Origin: LMUY01 sp965199095
Lineage (GTDB): Bacteria; Pseudomonadota; Alphaproteobacteria; Acetobacterales; Acetobacteraceae
Assembly: GCA_965199095.1 (NCBI GenBank)
Contig: CBDAQM010000007.1
Coordinates: forward strand, 248,001-312,000
DNA length: 64,000 nt
Reading direction: 5' to 3'
The notes under the pieces were generated by a model, which made no database searches, was not told the origin of the DNA, and saw nothing but the letters and a program-made list of their open reading frames with translations. The position numbers and the translations under genes were made by a program. The number at the start of each line of letters is the position of its first letter. The first letter of the stretch is position 1. Of this stretch, positions 1-9,247 are shown piece by piece.

Positions 1-1694
1 GTGTCCACCTGCAGCCCGGTGAAGCTGGTATCGGCCCCGGTAAGCACGGCGTTGTTGCCGGCGCCGTCCTGGATGGTGGCGCCCGTCGGCAAAGCACGCC
101 GGTGACCGCCAAGGTGGCCGCATTCTGCCCGGCGGCCACCGTGGTGCTGAACACGAGGCTGGTGCTGGTGGAGGCCGCAGCATTGTAGCTCGCCGTGCCG
201 CCGTCGTTCAGCGTCAGCGTCGGGGCGCCGTTCACTGTCACCGGCTCGCTGGTCGCCAAGGTGAAGCTAATGGCCTGGCCAGTTGTCTCGTCGCCCGTGG
301 CCGGGCTGGCCGTGTCGGACGTGACCGTCGGTGCCGTGGTGTCCACCTGCAGCCCGGTGAAGCTGGCATCGGCCCCGGTAAGCACGGCGTTGTTGCCGGC
401 GCCGTCCTGGATGGTGGCGCCCGTCGGCAAAGTCACGCCGGTGACCGCCAGGGTGGCCGCGTTCTGCCCGGCGGCCACCGTGGTGCTGAACACCAGGCTG
501 GTGCTGGTGGAGGCCGCAGCATTGTAGCTCGCCGTGCCGCCGTCGTTCAGCGTCAGCACCGGGGAGCCGGTGACCGTCACCGGCTCGCTGGTTGCCAGCG
601 TGAAGCTGATGGCCTGGCCGGTGGTGTAGTCTCCCGTGGCCGGGTTGGCCGTGTCGGACGTGACCGTCGGCGCGGTGGTGTCCACCTGCAGCCCGGTGAA
701 GCTGGTATCGGCCCCGGTAAGCACGGCGTTGTTGCCGGCGCCGTCCTGGATGGTGGCGCCCGTCGGCAAAGTCACGCCGGTGACCGCCAGGGTGGCCGCG
801 TTCTGCCCGGCGGCCACCGTGGTGCTGAACACCAGGCTGGTGCTGGTGGAGGCCGCAGCATTGTAGCTCGCCGTGCCGCCGTCGTTCAGCGTCAGCGTTG
901 GCGTGCCGGTGACCGTCACTGCCTCGCTGGTTGCCAGCGTGAAGCTGATGGCCTGGCCGGTGGTGTAGTCTCCCGTGGCCGGGCTGGCCGTGTCGGACGT
1001 GACCGTCGGTGCCGTGGTGTCCACCTGCAGCCCGGTGAAGCTGGCATCGGCCCCGGTAAGCACGGCGTTGTTGCCGGCGCCGTCCTGGATGGTGGCGCCC
1101 GTCGGCAAAGTCACGCCGGTCACCGCCAAGGTGGCCACATTCTGCCCGGCGGCCACCGTGGTGCTGAACACCAGGCTGGTGCTGGTGGAGGCCGCAGCAT
1201 TGTAGCTCGCCGTGCCGCCGTCGTTCAGCGTCAGCACCGGGGAGCCGGTGACCGTCACTGCCTCGCTGGTTGCCAGCGTGAAGCTGATGGCCTGGCCGGT
1301 GGTGTAGTCTCCCGTGGCCGGGCTGGCCGTGTCGGACGTAACCGTCGGCGCCGTGGTGTCCACCTGCAGCCCGGTGAAGCTGGCATCGGCCCCGGTAAGC
1401 ACGGCGTTGTTGCCAGCATCGTCCTGGATGGCGGCGCCCGGCGGCAAGGTCACGCCGGTCACCGCCAAGGTGGCCGCATTCTGCCCGGCGGCCACTGTGG
1501 TGCTGAACACCAGGCTGGTGCTGGTGGAGGCTGCGGCATTGTAAGTGGCAGTGCCCCCGTCGTTCAGCGTCAGCGTCGGAGTGCCGGTGACCGTCACTGG
1601 CTCGCTGGTGGCCAGCGTGAATCTGATGGCTTGGCCGATGGTGTAATCCCCGGTGGCAGGGCTGGCCGTGTCGGACGTGACCGTCGGGGCGACA
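1..1694 (-). repeat. Five tandem 339-bp coding repeats
   Basis: The anchor GTGTCCACCTGCAG recurs at 1, 339, 678, 1017 and 1356, a period of 339 bp (113 codons). The first interval is 338 because of a one-base deletion. Units are nearly identical, which suggests recent expansion or gene conversion, and the array continues beyond the left edge. Plus-strand open frames over this stretch are antisense shadows of the repeats. Confidence 0.95.
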
Positions 1695-2755
1695 ACGATC
1701 GACGTGCCGCCGGCGCCGTCGCTCTGAGCGATAAGATCCGGGAATGTGCCAGCGATCGTAAAACTGCCGCCGCCCGCAATCGTCACTGTGCCGTTGTTGG
1801 CGACGTAATTGATGGTGACGTCGCCGGTCGGCACGTTGCTCAAGTCGATCGTGTCACCGCGCACGAAGCCGGTCAGGGCCGCATTGTTGAGGCCCGCCTG
1901 ATTGCTGGAGATCGTCCATTCCGCGCCGGTGTCGAACACCAGCGTGTTGAAGTTCGTGATGGTGGAACCGAAGCCGTCGAGCGTGCCGACGGCACCGCTG
2001 CCCTTCGCCAGTTCGATCGTGTTGGAGCTGTTGGCGGCGTTGGCAGTCACATCCCCGCTGAAAACAGCGCCCGGATCAACGATCAGGCGGACCGGCGCGC
2101 TCGACGTATCGAATGATACTGCATCACCACCCGAAACGCCTATGATCGCGCCGGCGTTCGTGACAGTACCGCCTGAGTCCAGAACGACTGCGCCGCTGAT
2201 CGTGCCGCCCGCCTGGTTGACAACCAACTCGTTCTGGGCTGCTTCAAGATAGACGCCATAGATGCTACCCGTGATCCTGCCACCCGCTAGGTTGACGACC
2301 GAAAGAGTGGCGGTACTACTTTCCCCGATCTCCAGGATAGCATCATTGGAACTTTGGATCAGGCCAGCATTGGTGACCGTCGACGGATCGCCCTCAATGC
2401 CGATAGCGTAGGTACTTCCGGTGATTGTACCACCAGCGTCGTTAACGACATCAGTGAGCCCGTAGTCCAGTATGCCGTAGCCGGCGCTTCCATCAATTAA
2501 ACCGCCGCTCTCGTTGACGATGGTTCCGGCGACGGCGTCATCGCCGTGGCTATCTTGAAAGACGACAGTTTCGAAGTTCGAGCCGATAATTGTGCCGAAA
2601 TTCGTAAGGGTCAAACCGGTCGATGCACTCAGTGTGCCATAGATCGCCTGATCCACACCGGGGCCGGTCGTGATCAGAGCTGTCGAGGCTATCGTCGTGC
2701 TTTGAGCAGTCAGGGTCACGCCGCTGCTGATCGTGCCCGTAATCGTCTGGCTCAT
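1..2755 (-). CDS. Large repetitive adhesin/surface protein, N-terminal part (runs off left edge)
   Basis: Translating the minus strand from ATG at 2755 gives a long open frame beginning MSQTITGTISSGVTLTAQS. About 350 residues of Gly/Thr/Asn-rich beta-strand sequence, of the kind seen in bacterial autotransporter and haemagglutinin-type passengers, are followed by five near-identical 113-residue Ig-like repeats (APTVTSDTASPATGDYT..., then LTLNDGGTATYN and NNAVLTGADASFTGLQ). There is no classical Sec signal at this start, which fits type I (RTX-like) export, but the C-terminus lies outside the window. The leftmost repeat has lost one base near position 94 (AAAGCACGCC instead of AAAGTCACGCC), which shifts the frame. 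It diverges from a sulfotransferase/glycosyltransferase pair. No enzymatic function can be assigned. Confidence 0.75.
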   Translation of the reverse strand, partial: MSQTITGTISSGVTLTAQSTTIASTALITTGPGVDQAIYGTLSASTGLTLTNFGTIIGSNFETVVFQDSHGDDAVAGTIVNESGGLIDGSAGYGILDYGLTDVVNDAGGTITGSTYAIGIEGDPSTVTNAGLIQSSNDAILEIGESSTATLSVVNLAGGRITGSIYGVYLEAAQNELVVNQAGGTISGAVVLDSGGTVTNAGAIIGVSGGDAVSFDTSSAPVRLIVDPGAVFSGDVTANAANSSNTIELAKGSGAVGTLDGFGSTITNFNTLVFDTGAEWTISSNQAGLNNAALTGFVRGDTIDLSNVPTGDVTINYVANNGTVTIAGGGSFTIAGTFPDLIAQSDGAGGTSIVVAPTVTSDTASPATGDYTIGQAIRFTLATSEPVTVTGTPTLTLNDGGTATYNAAASTSTSLVFSTTVAAGQNAATLAVTGVTLPPGAAIQDDAGNNAVLTGADASFTGLQVDTTAPTVTSDTASPATGDYTTGQAISFTLATSEAVTVTGSPVLTLNDGGTASYNAAASTSTSLVFSTTVAAGQNVATLAVTGVTLPTGATIQDGAGNNAVLTGADASFTGLQVDTTAPTVTSDTASPATGDYTTGQAISFTLATSEAVTVTGTPTLTLNDGGTASYNAAASTSTSLVFSTTVAAGQNAATLAVTGVTLPTGATIQDGAGNNAVLTGADTSFTGLQVDTTAPTVTSDTANPATGDYTTGQAISFTLATSEPVTVTGSPVLTLNDGGTASYNAAASTSTSLVFSTTVAAGQNAATLAVTGVTLPTGATIQDGAGNNAVLTGADASFTGLQVDTTAPTVTSDTASPATGDETTGQAISFTLATSEPVTVNGAPTLTLNDGGTASYNAAASTSTSLVFSTTVAAGQNAATLAVTGVLCRRAPPSRTAPATTPCLPGPIPASPGCRWT

Positions 2756-3115
2756 GGAACCTCTATCGAGTTTTGGATAAAGCCAGTGTTGCCGCTGTTA
2801 CTTAATCTCTGTCGGCGCGTGCGTCGAGCGCTTCTGATTGCAAGCACCATAGAGGATAATCGGCGAAGAAGGCAATGATGACTATTGATTTATGGTCTAT
2901 TGCAAGCCGGCCACACGACAGGTGCATAGACCACCTCGGACAGCACGCAGGCCGTCGCTTTGAAATGTCCTATAATATCTCAGGCCGAAGCGCCAGACGG
3001 CCTGTCGCGCCCAAGGGGCACGACGCGGACGCGCCTAGGACAGGGTGTATCGCCTGGACCGGCCCCGTGGCAGCCCGATCTTGAAATCGGGTATCCGGTC
3101 GTGGTTAGTCGCGGT
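2756..3115. other. Divergent intergenic region, adhesin / sulfotransferase operon
   Basis: This 360-bp spacer lies between the adhesin start and the TPR-sulfotransferase start. It is richer in A+T than its surroundings near 2760-2970 and should hold promoters for both directions. I see no convincing gene, repeat or copy of the 18-bp box found elsewhere in the window. Confidence 0.5.
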
Positions 3116-4948
3116 ATGTTGGATGTGGACAACAGGGTTCCTATCCCAGGTGCCGCGTGTCCCTGCGGCAGTGGCTTGCGGTCGGCACAGTGCTGCAGCT
3201 TGAGCCCCGCAACTCTGCCACCTGGCGAGGGCATGCGACGCTTGGTTCCCTTGGTGGAACGCGCCATCCAGGCTTGGCGTGTCGGCTCGAAGGCGGTAGC
3301 GGAGCGACTCTGCCTCGAAGTGCTTGAAGCGGCGCCGGGCCAACCAGGGGCGCTGACTGTACTCTACAAGATACGCAAGTCCGAGGGCATGACGAGCGCC
3401 GCCACCGCCCTAGCCCGCCGGATCGTCGCCCTGGATCCCAACAATCTCTGGGCGACGAACGAGCTATGCTTGTTGCTGCTGAGGGCGCGCGATTTGACGG
3501 AAGCGCAGGTGCTGGCCCGCGACGCCGTGCGCATCGCGCCCGACAACGCCCAGTCGCACAACCTGATGGGCATGGTGATGACCGAACTGCACCAGGCGGG
3601 GGTTGGCGAGTATCATTACCGTCGGGCGCTCGACTTAGCCAGCAACAGGGACGCCGTGCTGCTGGCGAACCTCGCCTGGTGTCTAAAAATGCAGGGGCGC
3701 GTGCAGGAGGCGCGGGACCTCTACACCGAATCCACCCTCGCCCGGCCGGACGTTCCACAGACACTACTCGGTTGGGCGCAGCTGGAGGAAGCGGATCGCA
3801 ACCTAGAGGCCGCGCATGACAAGCTTGATGCGCTGCAACGACTGGTCCCGGACAGCGTCGGGCTGCGGCTGACGCGCGCCACCGTGCTGGGCCGGCAAAA
3901 ACGATACAACGAGGCGCTGGCCTTGCTTGACGCTCCCGTGGACGGGCCGCAGCAGCTGGGCATCGAGGAGCTGCTGGACAAAGGCCGACTGCTGGACAGC
4001 ATGGGCCGCCATGACGACGCGTGGGCGGCGTTCGAGGCCGGCAAGGCGGCCTGGCGCGCCACCGGTGCTGCCTACCTGGACGCGCATGCCGCGGCGATGG
4101 CGGACCAGCTGCGGGGGTTCTTCACCGCACGGCGTTTGGCGCAGCTCCCGCGGGCCGGGGTACGGACGGACGTGCCGCAGCCAATCTTCATTCTAGGCTT
4201 TCCCCGGTCCGGCACCACGCTGCTGGAACAGACGCTGTCCGCTAGTCCGAACATCGCCGCGGGTGACGAGCTGCCGATCATCCAAGAAATTACAGAGCTG
4301 ATGCCGCGGATGCTGAACAGCCCGCTGCCATATCCCAAGACTCTGACGGAACTCTGGATGGGCGACCAGCGCGAGGGCCTCGACAACCTGCGGGACTACT
4401 ACTTGCAGAAGGCGCGGCAAATGGGCGTGATGCGCGCCGGCGCTGCGCGCTTCACCGACAAGATGCCGCTGAACGAGACCCATCTGGGCTTGATTGCGCT
4501 GCTGTTCCCGCATACGTCGCTGCTGCACTTGGTGCGCCACCCGCTGGACGTCATGGTGTCGGTCATGGCCAACCTGTTCACCCATGGCCTAAACTGCGGC
4601 ACGTCCCTGGAGAGCGCGGCGCGGCACTACGTGCGCGTGACCGACCTCGTGCAGCACTATCGGGCGGAGATGGCGCTGCGCTACCTGCCCGTCCGCTATG
4701 AGGATCTGGTTGACAACCAGGAAGCGACGGTTCGCGCGGTATTCGACTTCATCGGTGAACCCTTTGATCCCGCCGCGCTGCACTTCGAGAATAACGCGCG
4801 CTACGCCCGCACGGCCAGCTATGCCCAAGTCGTGGAGAAACTGTACGACCGGTCCCGCTACCGCTATCGTCACTTCCTGAAGCATCTTGGTCCGGCCATC
4901 GACATACTGGGACCGGTGATCGAGCGCCTCGGCTATAAGGTCGACTAG
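3116..4948 (+). CDS. TPR-repeat sulfotransferase with N-terminal SEC-C-like zinc motif
   Basis: The 610-residue product starts at ATG 3116; an upstream in-frame start at 2960 would add unlikely sequence. Residues 15-27 (CPCGSGLRSAQCC) resemble a SEC-C zinc motif. TPR helices fill roughly residues 50-330. A Sulfotransfer_3-type domain follows, with the 5'-phosphosulfate-binding loop FILGFPRSGTTLLEQTL near residue 357 and the 3'-phosphate motif LVRHPLDVMVS near 471, so PAPS-dependent sulfation of a protein or glycan is expected. The stop is directly followed by the next gene's ATG. Sitting divergently beside a giant repeat protein, it may modify that protein; this is inference. Confidence 0.85.
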   Translation: MLDVDNRVPIPGAACPCGSGLRSAQCCSLSPATLPPGEGMRRLVPLVERAIQAWRVGSKAVAERLCLEVLEAAPGQPGALTVLYKIRKSEGMTSAATALARRIVALDPNNLWATNELCLLLLRARDLTEAQVLARDAVRIAPDNAQSHNLMGMVMTELHQAGVGEYHYRRALDLASNRDAVLLANLAWCLKMQGRVQEARDLYTESTLARPDVPQTLLGWAQLEEADRNLEAAHDKLDALQRLVPDSVGLRLTRATVLGRQKRYNEALALLDAPVDGPQQLGIEELLDKGRLLDSMGRHDDAWAAFEAGKAAWRATGAAYLDAHAAAMADQLRGFFTARRLAQLPRAGVRTDVPQPIFILGFPRSGTTLLEQTLSASPNIAAGDELPIIQEITELMPRMLNSPLPYPKTLTELWMGDQREGLDNLRDYYLQKARQMGVMRAGAARFTDKMPLNETHLGLIALLFPHTSLLHLVRHPLDVMVSVMANLFTHGLNCGTSLESAARHYVRVTDLVQHYRAEMALRYLPVRYEDLVDNQEATVRAVFDFIGEPFDPAALHFENNARYARTASYAQVVEKLYDRSRYRYRHFLKHLGPAIDILGPVIERLGYKVD

Positions 4949-6388
4949 ATGGAGCAGCAGCCGCTTGCACCGGGGCAAGGCGGGGCTGTCGTGGTCGGGG
5001 TGCCGTTGCGCGAGGTGTATACGGTGGCCGCAGAGTACGAGCGTGCCGGCCGGATCGACGATGCCGAGCGCCTGCTGCAGCACATCCTGGCCGCGCAGCC
5101 ACAGCAGCCGGACGCCCTCCACCTGGGCGGCATTGTGGCACTCCGGCGCGGCCGGGCGGACGAAGCGGTGGAGCGCCTGCAGGCCGCGATGCAGCACGGC
5201 GAGGACACGCCGCTCTATCTGCGCAACCTGTGCGAGGCTTACCGCGTGCTCGGCCGTCTGGACGACGCGCTGGCTGCGGCGGAGCAAGCCGTTGCCTTGG
5301 CCCCGGGCGACCCGGTCAGCCTGCACAACTTGTCGATCATCCATTACGACCGGCTGGAGCCGCAGGCGAGCCTGGCCCGCGCACACGAAGCCATGGCCAT
5401 CAACCCCCTTCTGCCGGGCCCGCACCTCGCCGCGGCCGAGGCCCTGCTACTGCTGGGCTATTGGGAGGAAGGCTGGGCAGAGTACGAGTGGCGATTCCGT
5501 TGCGCAGGCGTAACCGCGCCGCTGATGCCGCCCACAGACAAGCCGCAGTGGGACGGGACACCCCTGCCGGCCGAGACCCTGCTGCTGATCGCGGACCAGG
5601 GCTTTGGCGACGTGATCCAGTTCATGCGTTACATCCCCTGGGTCGCGGAACGCTGCCCGAACCTGGTGATCGTCTGCAATCGGAGCGTTGCATCTCTGCT
5701 GCGCCAGGTGGCGCCTGCGGCGCAGCAGTTCATCCGACGCGGTGACTGCCCGGCCTACGCCGCGTTCATACCGCTCTCCGGCCTACCCCGATTGCACGGG
5801 ACCCGGGTGGACAGCGTGCCGTGGCGCGGCCCCTACCTCCGCCCGGACCCTGCCCGCCGCGCGGCGTGGGCGGGCCGTTTGGCCGCACTGCTGCCCAAAG
5901 GTTACGCGCGGATTGGCATCGCCTGGGCAGGGCGGCCGACCCACGGCAACGACCGCAACCGGTCGCTCGGGCTACCGGCATTGCGTGCCCTAGGCAACCT
6001 GCCGGGGGTTGCGCTGGTGTCAATCCAAAAAGGCGACAAGGCGGCGCAGGCCGGCGCGTGGTTCGGACGGGCGCCGCTGGTTGGCCTGGGGCCGGAGATC
6101 ACCGACTACGACGACACCATGGCCATCCTTGACCAACTGGACTTGCTGGTCAGCGTAGACACGTCGGTCGGTCACTTGGCCGGCGCCATGGGACGACCGA
6201 CCTGGCTGATGCTGCCCCGTGCGCCGGACTGGCGCTGGCTGCTGGACCGGGCGGACACGCCCTGGTATCCGCGACACAGGCTGATCCGCCAGACGGAGGA
6301 CCGCACGTGGGCAGACGTGGCGGCGCGTGTCACGCAGGCGGCGCCAGCCTTCCTGGCGGAGGTGCGCGGCACGGCCACCCAGCCCTGA
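4949..6388 (+). CDS. TPR-repeat protein with GT9-like glycosyltransferase domain
   Basis: The 479-residue product begins at the ATG that immediately follows the sulfotransferase stop, so the two are surely co-transcribed and probably translationally coupled. Residues 15-170 are TPR repeats. From about 200 (LLLIADQGFGDVIQFMRYI) to the end it resembles the heptosyltransferase/GT9-like domains common in TPR proteins of alphaproteobacteria, including IGIAWAGRPTHGNDRNRS and the late LLVSVDTSVGHLAGAMG motif that contacts the nucleotide-sugar donor in this fold. A role in glycosylating a surface or secreted protein is inferred from family and context. The acceptor is unknown. Confidence 0.82.
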   Translation: MEQQPLAPGQGGAVVVGVPLREVYTVAAEYERAGRIDDAERLLQHILAAQPQQPDALHLGGIVALRRGRADEAVERLQAAMQHGEDTPLYLRNLCEAYRVLGRLDDALAAAEQAVALAPGDPVSLHNLSIIHYDRLEPQASLARAHEAMAINPLLPGPHLAAAEALLLLGYWEEGWAEYEWRFRCAGVTAPLMPPTDKPQWDGTPLPAETLLLIADQGFGDVIQFMRYIPWVAERCPNLVIVCNRSVASLLRQVAPAAQQFIRRGDCPAYAAFIPLSGLPRLHGTRVDSVPWRGPYLRPDPARRAAWAGRLAALLPKGYARIGIAWAGRPTHGNDRNRSLGLPALRALGNLPGVALVSIQKGDKAAQAGAWFGRAPLVGLGPEITDYDDTMAILDQLDLLVSVDTSVGHLAGAMGRPTWLMLPRAPDWRWLLDRADTPWYPRHRLIRQTEDRTWADVAARVTQAAPAFLAEVRGTATQP

Positions 6389-6423
6389 CGCGCTGATGCG
6401 GACGCCTCGGCGTTAACCCGGGT

Positions 6424-6456
6424 AGGGCGGCCGCATTATTGTAGGAGCCCCGCCCT
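6424..6456 (+). terminator. Possible terminator hairpin after the TPR operon
   Basis: AGGGCGG (6424-6430) can pair with CCGCCCT (6450-6456) across a 19-nt loop, about 35 bp after the glycosyltransferase stop. There is only a weak T-rich tail, so intrinsic termination is uncertain. Confidence 0.3.
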
Positions 6457-6651
6457 TCTCGGCCGCCGATATATCAGATCCTGAGTGGGTGCTACCTTCC
6501 CCAGGGTGCCGCCCGGCAACTCAACGCCCGCTCGTCATCGAGATGACCCAACGGACCCGATAGGTGCGCGCAACGGTTTATGATGTACAGCTTCAAGTTG
6601 AGCGGTCGCCATCGCGCTACCAACCCGCTGCCTTCTGATTGATAATACTGG

Positions 6652-6893
6652 CTAGGTGCTCTCTTTCGTCAACACCGGCTCTGTTGTCATATTGGCCGCC
6701 TTGATGCGCTTGTCCACGTAGTGATCGCTGAAGGTGCAGGGCGGGTTTCCACAGCACTGACCTTGAACGCTGCGATGCACTCGATCAGCGCGTCAGTGTT
6801 CGGGTTGTGGAAGAACGGGATGCTCAGGCGGCCAATCTGGGCGAGTCCTCGGGGCGGATGCCGACCGGGCACCGCGACGATGCGTCTTGCCAT
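6652..6893 (-). pseudogene. C-terminal remnant of isopenicillin N synthase-like 2OG-Fe(II) oxygenase
   Basis: The minus-strand frame from 6893 encodes GRLSIPFFHNPNTDALIECI, which resembles the end of the double-stranded beta-helix (R-x-S) in the isopenicillin N synthase-like dioxygenase family. Near 6740-6760 the frame is lost. The neighbouring frame continues with family-like sequence (FSDHYVDKRIKAANM) to a TAG at 6652, consistent with one missing base. The catalytic HxD...H residues and the N-terminal two thirds are absent, so this is a dead fragment. Confidence 0.6.
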
Positions 6894-6902
6894 GGTGGCT
6901 CA

Positions 6903-7742
6903 TCAATGCGCGGCGGCGCAGGGCGCCATCTGCGCCCGCAGCGAGGCGTTCGTGCCGGACTGGAGGTCCTCGATCCGCCACCCGGCCGCGGTTCGCCGTA
7001 GGTCGAAGCGCACGATGGCGGGCTCTCCCATGTTGCGGAACGAAACGGTGCCGGACGTACGGTCCGGCGTGGCAGGATCGGGCTCGGCGGCGGTGACGTG
7101 GACGTCGGTCACCTTGTAGTCGTCCTGGGCGCCGGTGATCGGCTCCGCCCGCAGGCACACGGTGTCGCTGTGACCGGTCTGCGCGGCATAGTGCGCGATT
7201 GCGTCGGCAATGTCCGGCACCAGGAAGGCGCGCATTCCTGCCTCACTGGCAAAGGGCAGGCTGCCGTCGGCGCCGTCGACATAGATGGCAAACAACCCGC
7301 GCAGGAACTCGGCGGGGCTGGCGGTGGCGGGGATCGGCGGCCGGCAGCGCTGGAAGGTTGCCGACTGGCCCCGCTGGTCCGTCAGGCTGAGTTGGCCGGG
7401 CGCAACCACCTCGTACACCCATCGCATCCCGATCGGGTTACCGTGCGCGGACGCTGTTGTTTCCGTTGCGACACCGGTGGCGCGCCGCTCCAGCACGCGC
7501 TGGGTGTCGATCTTGCCGTCCGTCCCCACCACGAGCAGCGTTTGGCCAGCAAGCCGGAACTGCACCGGCCGGTCGCAAGAGCCGCTGCGTGTCCACCCGC
7601 CACCCAGCGCGGCCGCAAGGTCTTGACCCAGAGGCCCGCCAGAACGCTGTGCGTGCGCGATGCTCGCGGCGAGCAGCGACCCCGCTACGAGCAGGCCACG
7701 TGAAAAGAAGCGGTATCGAATGGCAATGGAGGGTCGCATCAC
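6903..7742 (-). CDS. Secreted protein of unknown function (signal peptide, DUF3828-like C-terminus)
   Basis: The 279-residue product has a clear Sec signal: RYRFFSRGLLVAGSLLAAS then cleavage after AHA (about residues 8-31). The mature part has two recognisable sections: a small beta-rich lipocalin-like stretch (residues 45-135) and a region from about 140 (AEFLRGLFAIYVDG...) resembling DUF3828-type periplasmic domains that end in a WRIEDL strand. Two pairs of cysteines fit a periplasmic location. It is followed 10 bp later on the same strand by the oxygenase remnant. Function is unknown. Confidence 0.65.
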   Translation of the reverse strand: MMRPSIAIRYRFFSRGLLVAGSLLAASIAHAQRSGGPLGQDLAAALGGGWTRSGSCDRPVQFRLAGQTLLVVGTDGKIDTQRVLERRATGVATETTASAHGNPIGMRWVYEVVAPGQLSLTDQRGQSATFQRCRPPIPATASPAEFLRGLFAIYVDGADGSLPFASEAGMRAFLVPDIADAIAHYAAQTGHSDTVCLRAEPITGAQDDYKVTDVHVTAAEPDPATPDRTSGTVSFRNMGEPAIVRFDLRRTAAGWRIEDLQSGTNASLRAQMAPCAAAH

Positions 7743-7986
7743 CGCATGATACTCAGGATCTCTCGGGTTTTGCAGCGCATCTTACTATGTTGGTGCGAAT
7801 CGAGTTTGTCCTGGCGCGGACAGGCCGGCTGGTCGGCCTGGCCCGATGACGCTCCTCATCCAATCCCCAGGCGCACAGCATGGCAGTGGCTGCGCGATCA
7901 CGCTGGCCCTGACACGGGACGCGGCCGAGGCGGTTGACGAGGCTATCGACCAACTCCGAATCTGCTGGCCGGCTCCGGCACGATGC
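7743..7986. other. Spacer without a supported gene
   Basis: A short minus-strand open frame here (7753-7953) has no recognisable composition, start signal or domain. The stretch probably holds the promoter of the secreted protein at 6903-7742. Confidence 0.4.
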
Positions 7987-8897
7987 TCATCGCGTCTCGC
8001 CGGCGTAGCTAGCGGTCACCGTCAAGGTTAGCGCGACCGCCGAGGCGGTCGCCGGGCTCTCCACCGATCTCTCAAGTGCAGCGACGGTCAACGGTGTGGA
8101 CGCGGTCACGTGCAGGTCGAACACGTGCTGCGGATGTGGGAAGTCGCCGATGAACCTGGCAACGGCCGCGACCGTGTCCGCCGTGGCGCCGGCCTGGGGA
8201 AGATAGCAACGCGCGGCGACCCCGGCCTGCGCCTTGGCCCGGTCCACCGCCCCGCTCGGGTCGTCGTCGGGCAGGAAGGACAGCAGCGAAGGCAACACGA
8301 AGGCGACGAGGAAGCGGCGGCTGTCGACCGTCAGCGCCAGCGATTGCAGACCGGCGGAGGCGGGGTCGGCGCTGTCCACCGCCATTGCCGCGAAGGCGCC
8401 AGCGTCGTCCGCCCGATAGCTGATCCTTCCAGCCTCAGTTCACGCAGGATAAGCTCCTGCCCGACCGGGTCGTAGCTGCCGGCCACCCCAACGTCGAACG
8501 GAGTTTGCGACTGCCGGTTCAGCCAATCCGTCTTCGCCTGACCGCTGTGCAGCTCCAAGACGATACCGCTTGCCTCGACCCGCACGTCGACCCGGCGCTG
8601 CGGGATGTCGAGTGCACCGAACGGGATGCCGTGTTCGACCAGGGTGCCGATGCGGTAACCGAAGCGCTGCCGGAACCCGAACCGCGGCCCGGTGAAACGA
8701 CTCCCATCAGGACCGTCGGGCTCCGCCGTCGCAGGGCCGTCCGACAGCAGCGGCGCGGAGGCGATAAGGTCGCGGAACGATTGCGCAGTGGCCGGTTGGG
8801 CGCGCACCGCGGCAGCTTGGCAGATCAACAGAGCGGGCCGCGAGCGCGGCACGGGCGCAGTGTCGGGCCGGACCGGACAAGCCGCAAGTCGTGCCAT
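7987..8897 (-). pseudogene. Uncharacterised protein, frameshifted
   Basis: Two overlapping minus frames join into one plausible protein. The first runs from ATG 8897 (MARLAACPVRP...) to about 8400. The second carries the continuation (AMAVDSADPASAGLQSLALTVDS) to a stop at 7987. The frame change near 8385-8420 fits a one-base deletion. The joined protein would be about 300 residues, with beta-strand-rich stretches (RRVDVRVEASGIVLELHSGQ; LQSLALTVDSRRFLVAFV) and no domain I can name. It begins 3 bp after the stop of the small upstream ORF, suggesting an operon. Confidence 0.5.
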
Positions 8898-8900
8898 GCG

Positions 8901-9110
8901 TTATGTCCAATGACCCCACCAGGTGACCGGCCCGGCCACGCCCGTGGCGTCGTCGACTTCGATCCGCCGGCCGTTCCCGACCGTGGCGCTGTCTACCCGC
9001 CAAAGCAGCCGTCCCTCGGCTCGATAGACATGGGGAGCCATCATGTTGAACGACATTCCCGCCTTGGCGGCAGCCGCTCGGGCGATCAGCGACACGTCGT
9101 TGGCGGTCAT
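8901..9110 (-). CDS. Small protein, possibly the truncated end of a larger gene
   Basis: A 69-residue frame starting MTANDVSLIARAAAAKAG and ending VTWWGHWT* sits just before the frameshifted gene. The sequence looks protein-like (amphipathic helix, then beta strands RLLWRVDSATVGNGRRIEV), but the region upstream of 9110 is IS21-like DNA. The 5' end of the original gene may therefore have been lost to IS activity. No family recognised. Confidence 0.4.
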   Translation of the reverse strand: MTANDVSLIARAAAAKAGMSFNMMAPHVYRAEGRLLWRVDSATVGNGRRIEVDDATGVAGPVTWWGHWT

Positions 9111-9247
9111 GCGGGTGGGAATACAAGGTGGTGGTAGCGGCCAGCCGAGCAGCCAGAGGATCCACGTCGAGCTCCGGCCTGCGATTGTCAACGGCAGATG
9201 AATTCTCCCCAGAAGTGGCGAATGAAATCTCCCCACTTCGTTGCGGT

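Noticed and set aside
195..1544. Four similar plus-strand ORFs in the repeat region
   Set aside because: They are antisense shadows of the 339-bp repeats; the minus frame gives a continuous, domain-like protein.
1..1694. CRISPR-like array
   Set aside because: The period is 339 bp with no short repeat/spacer structure, and the repeats are coding.
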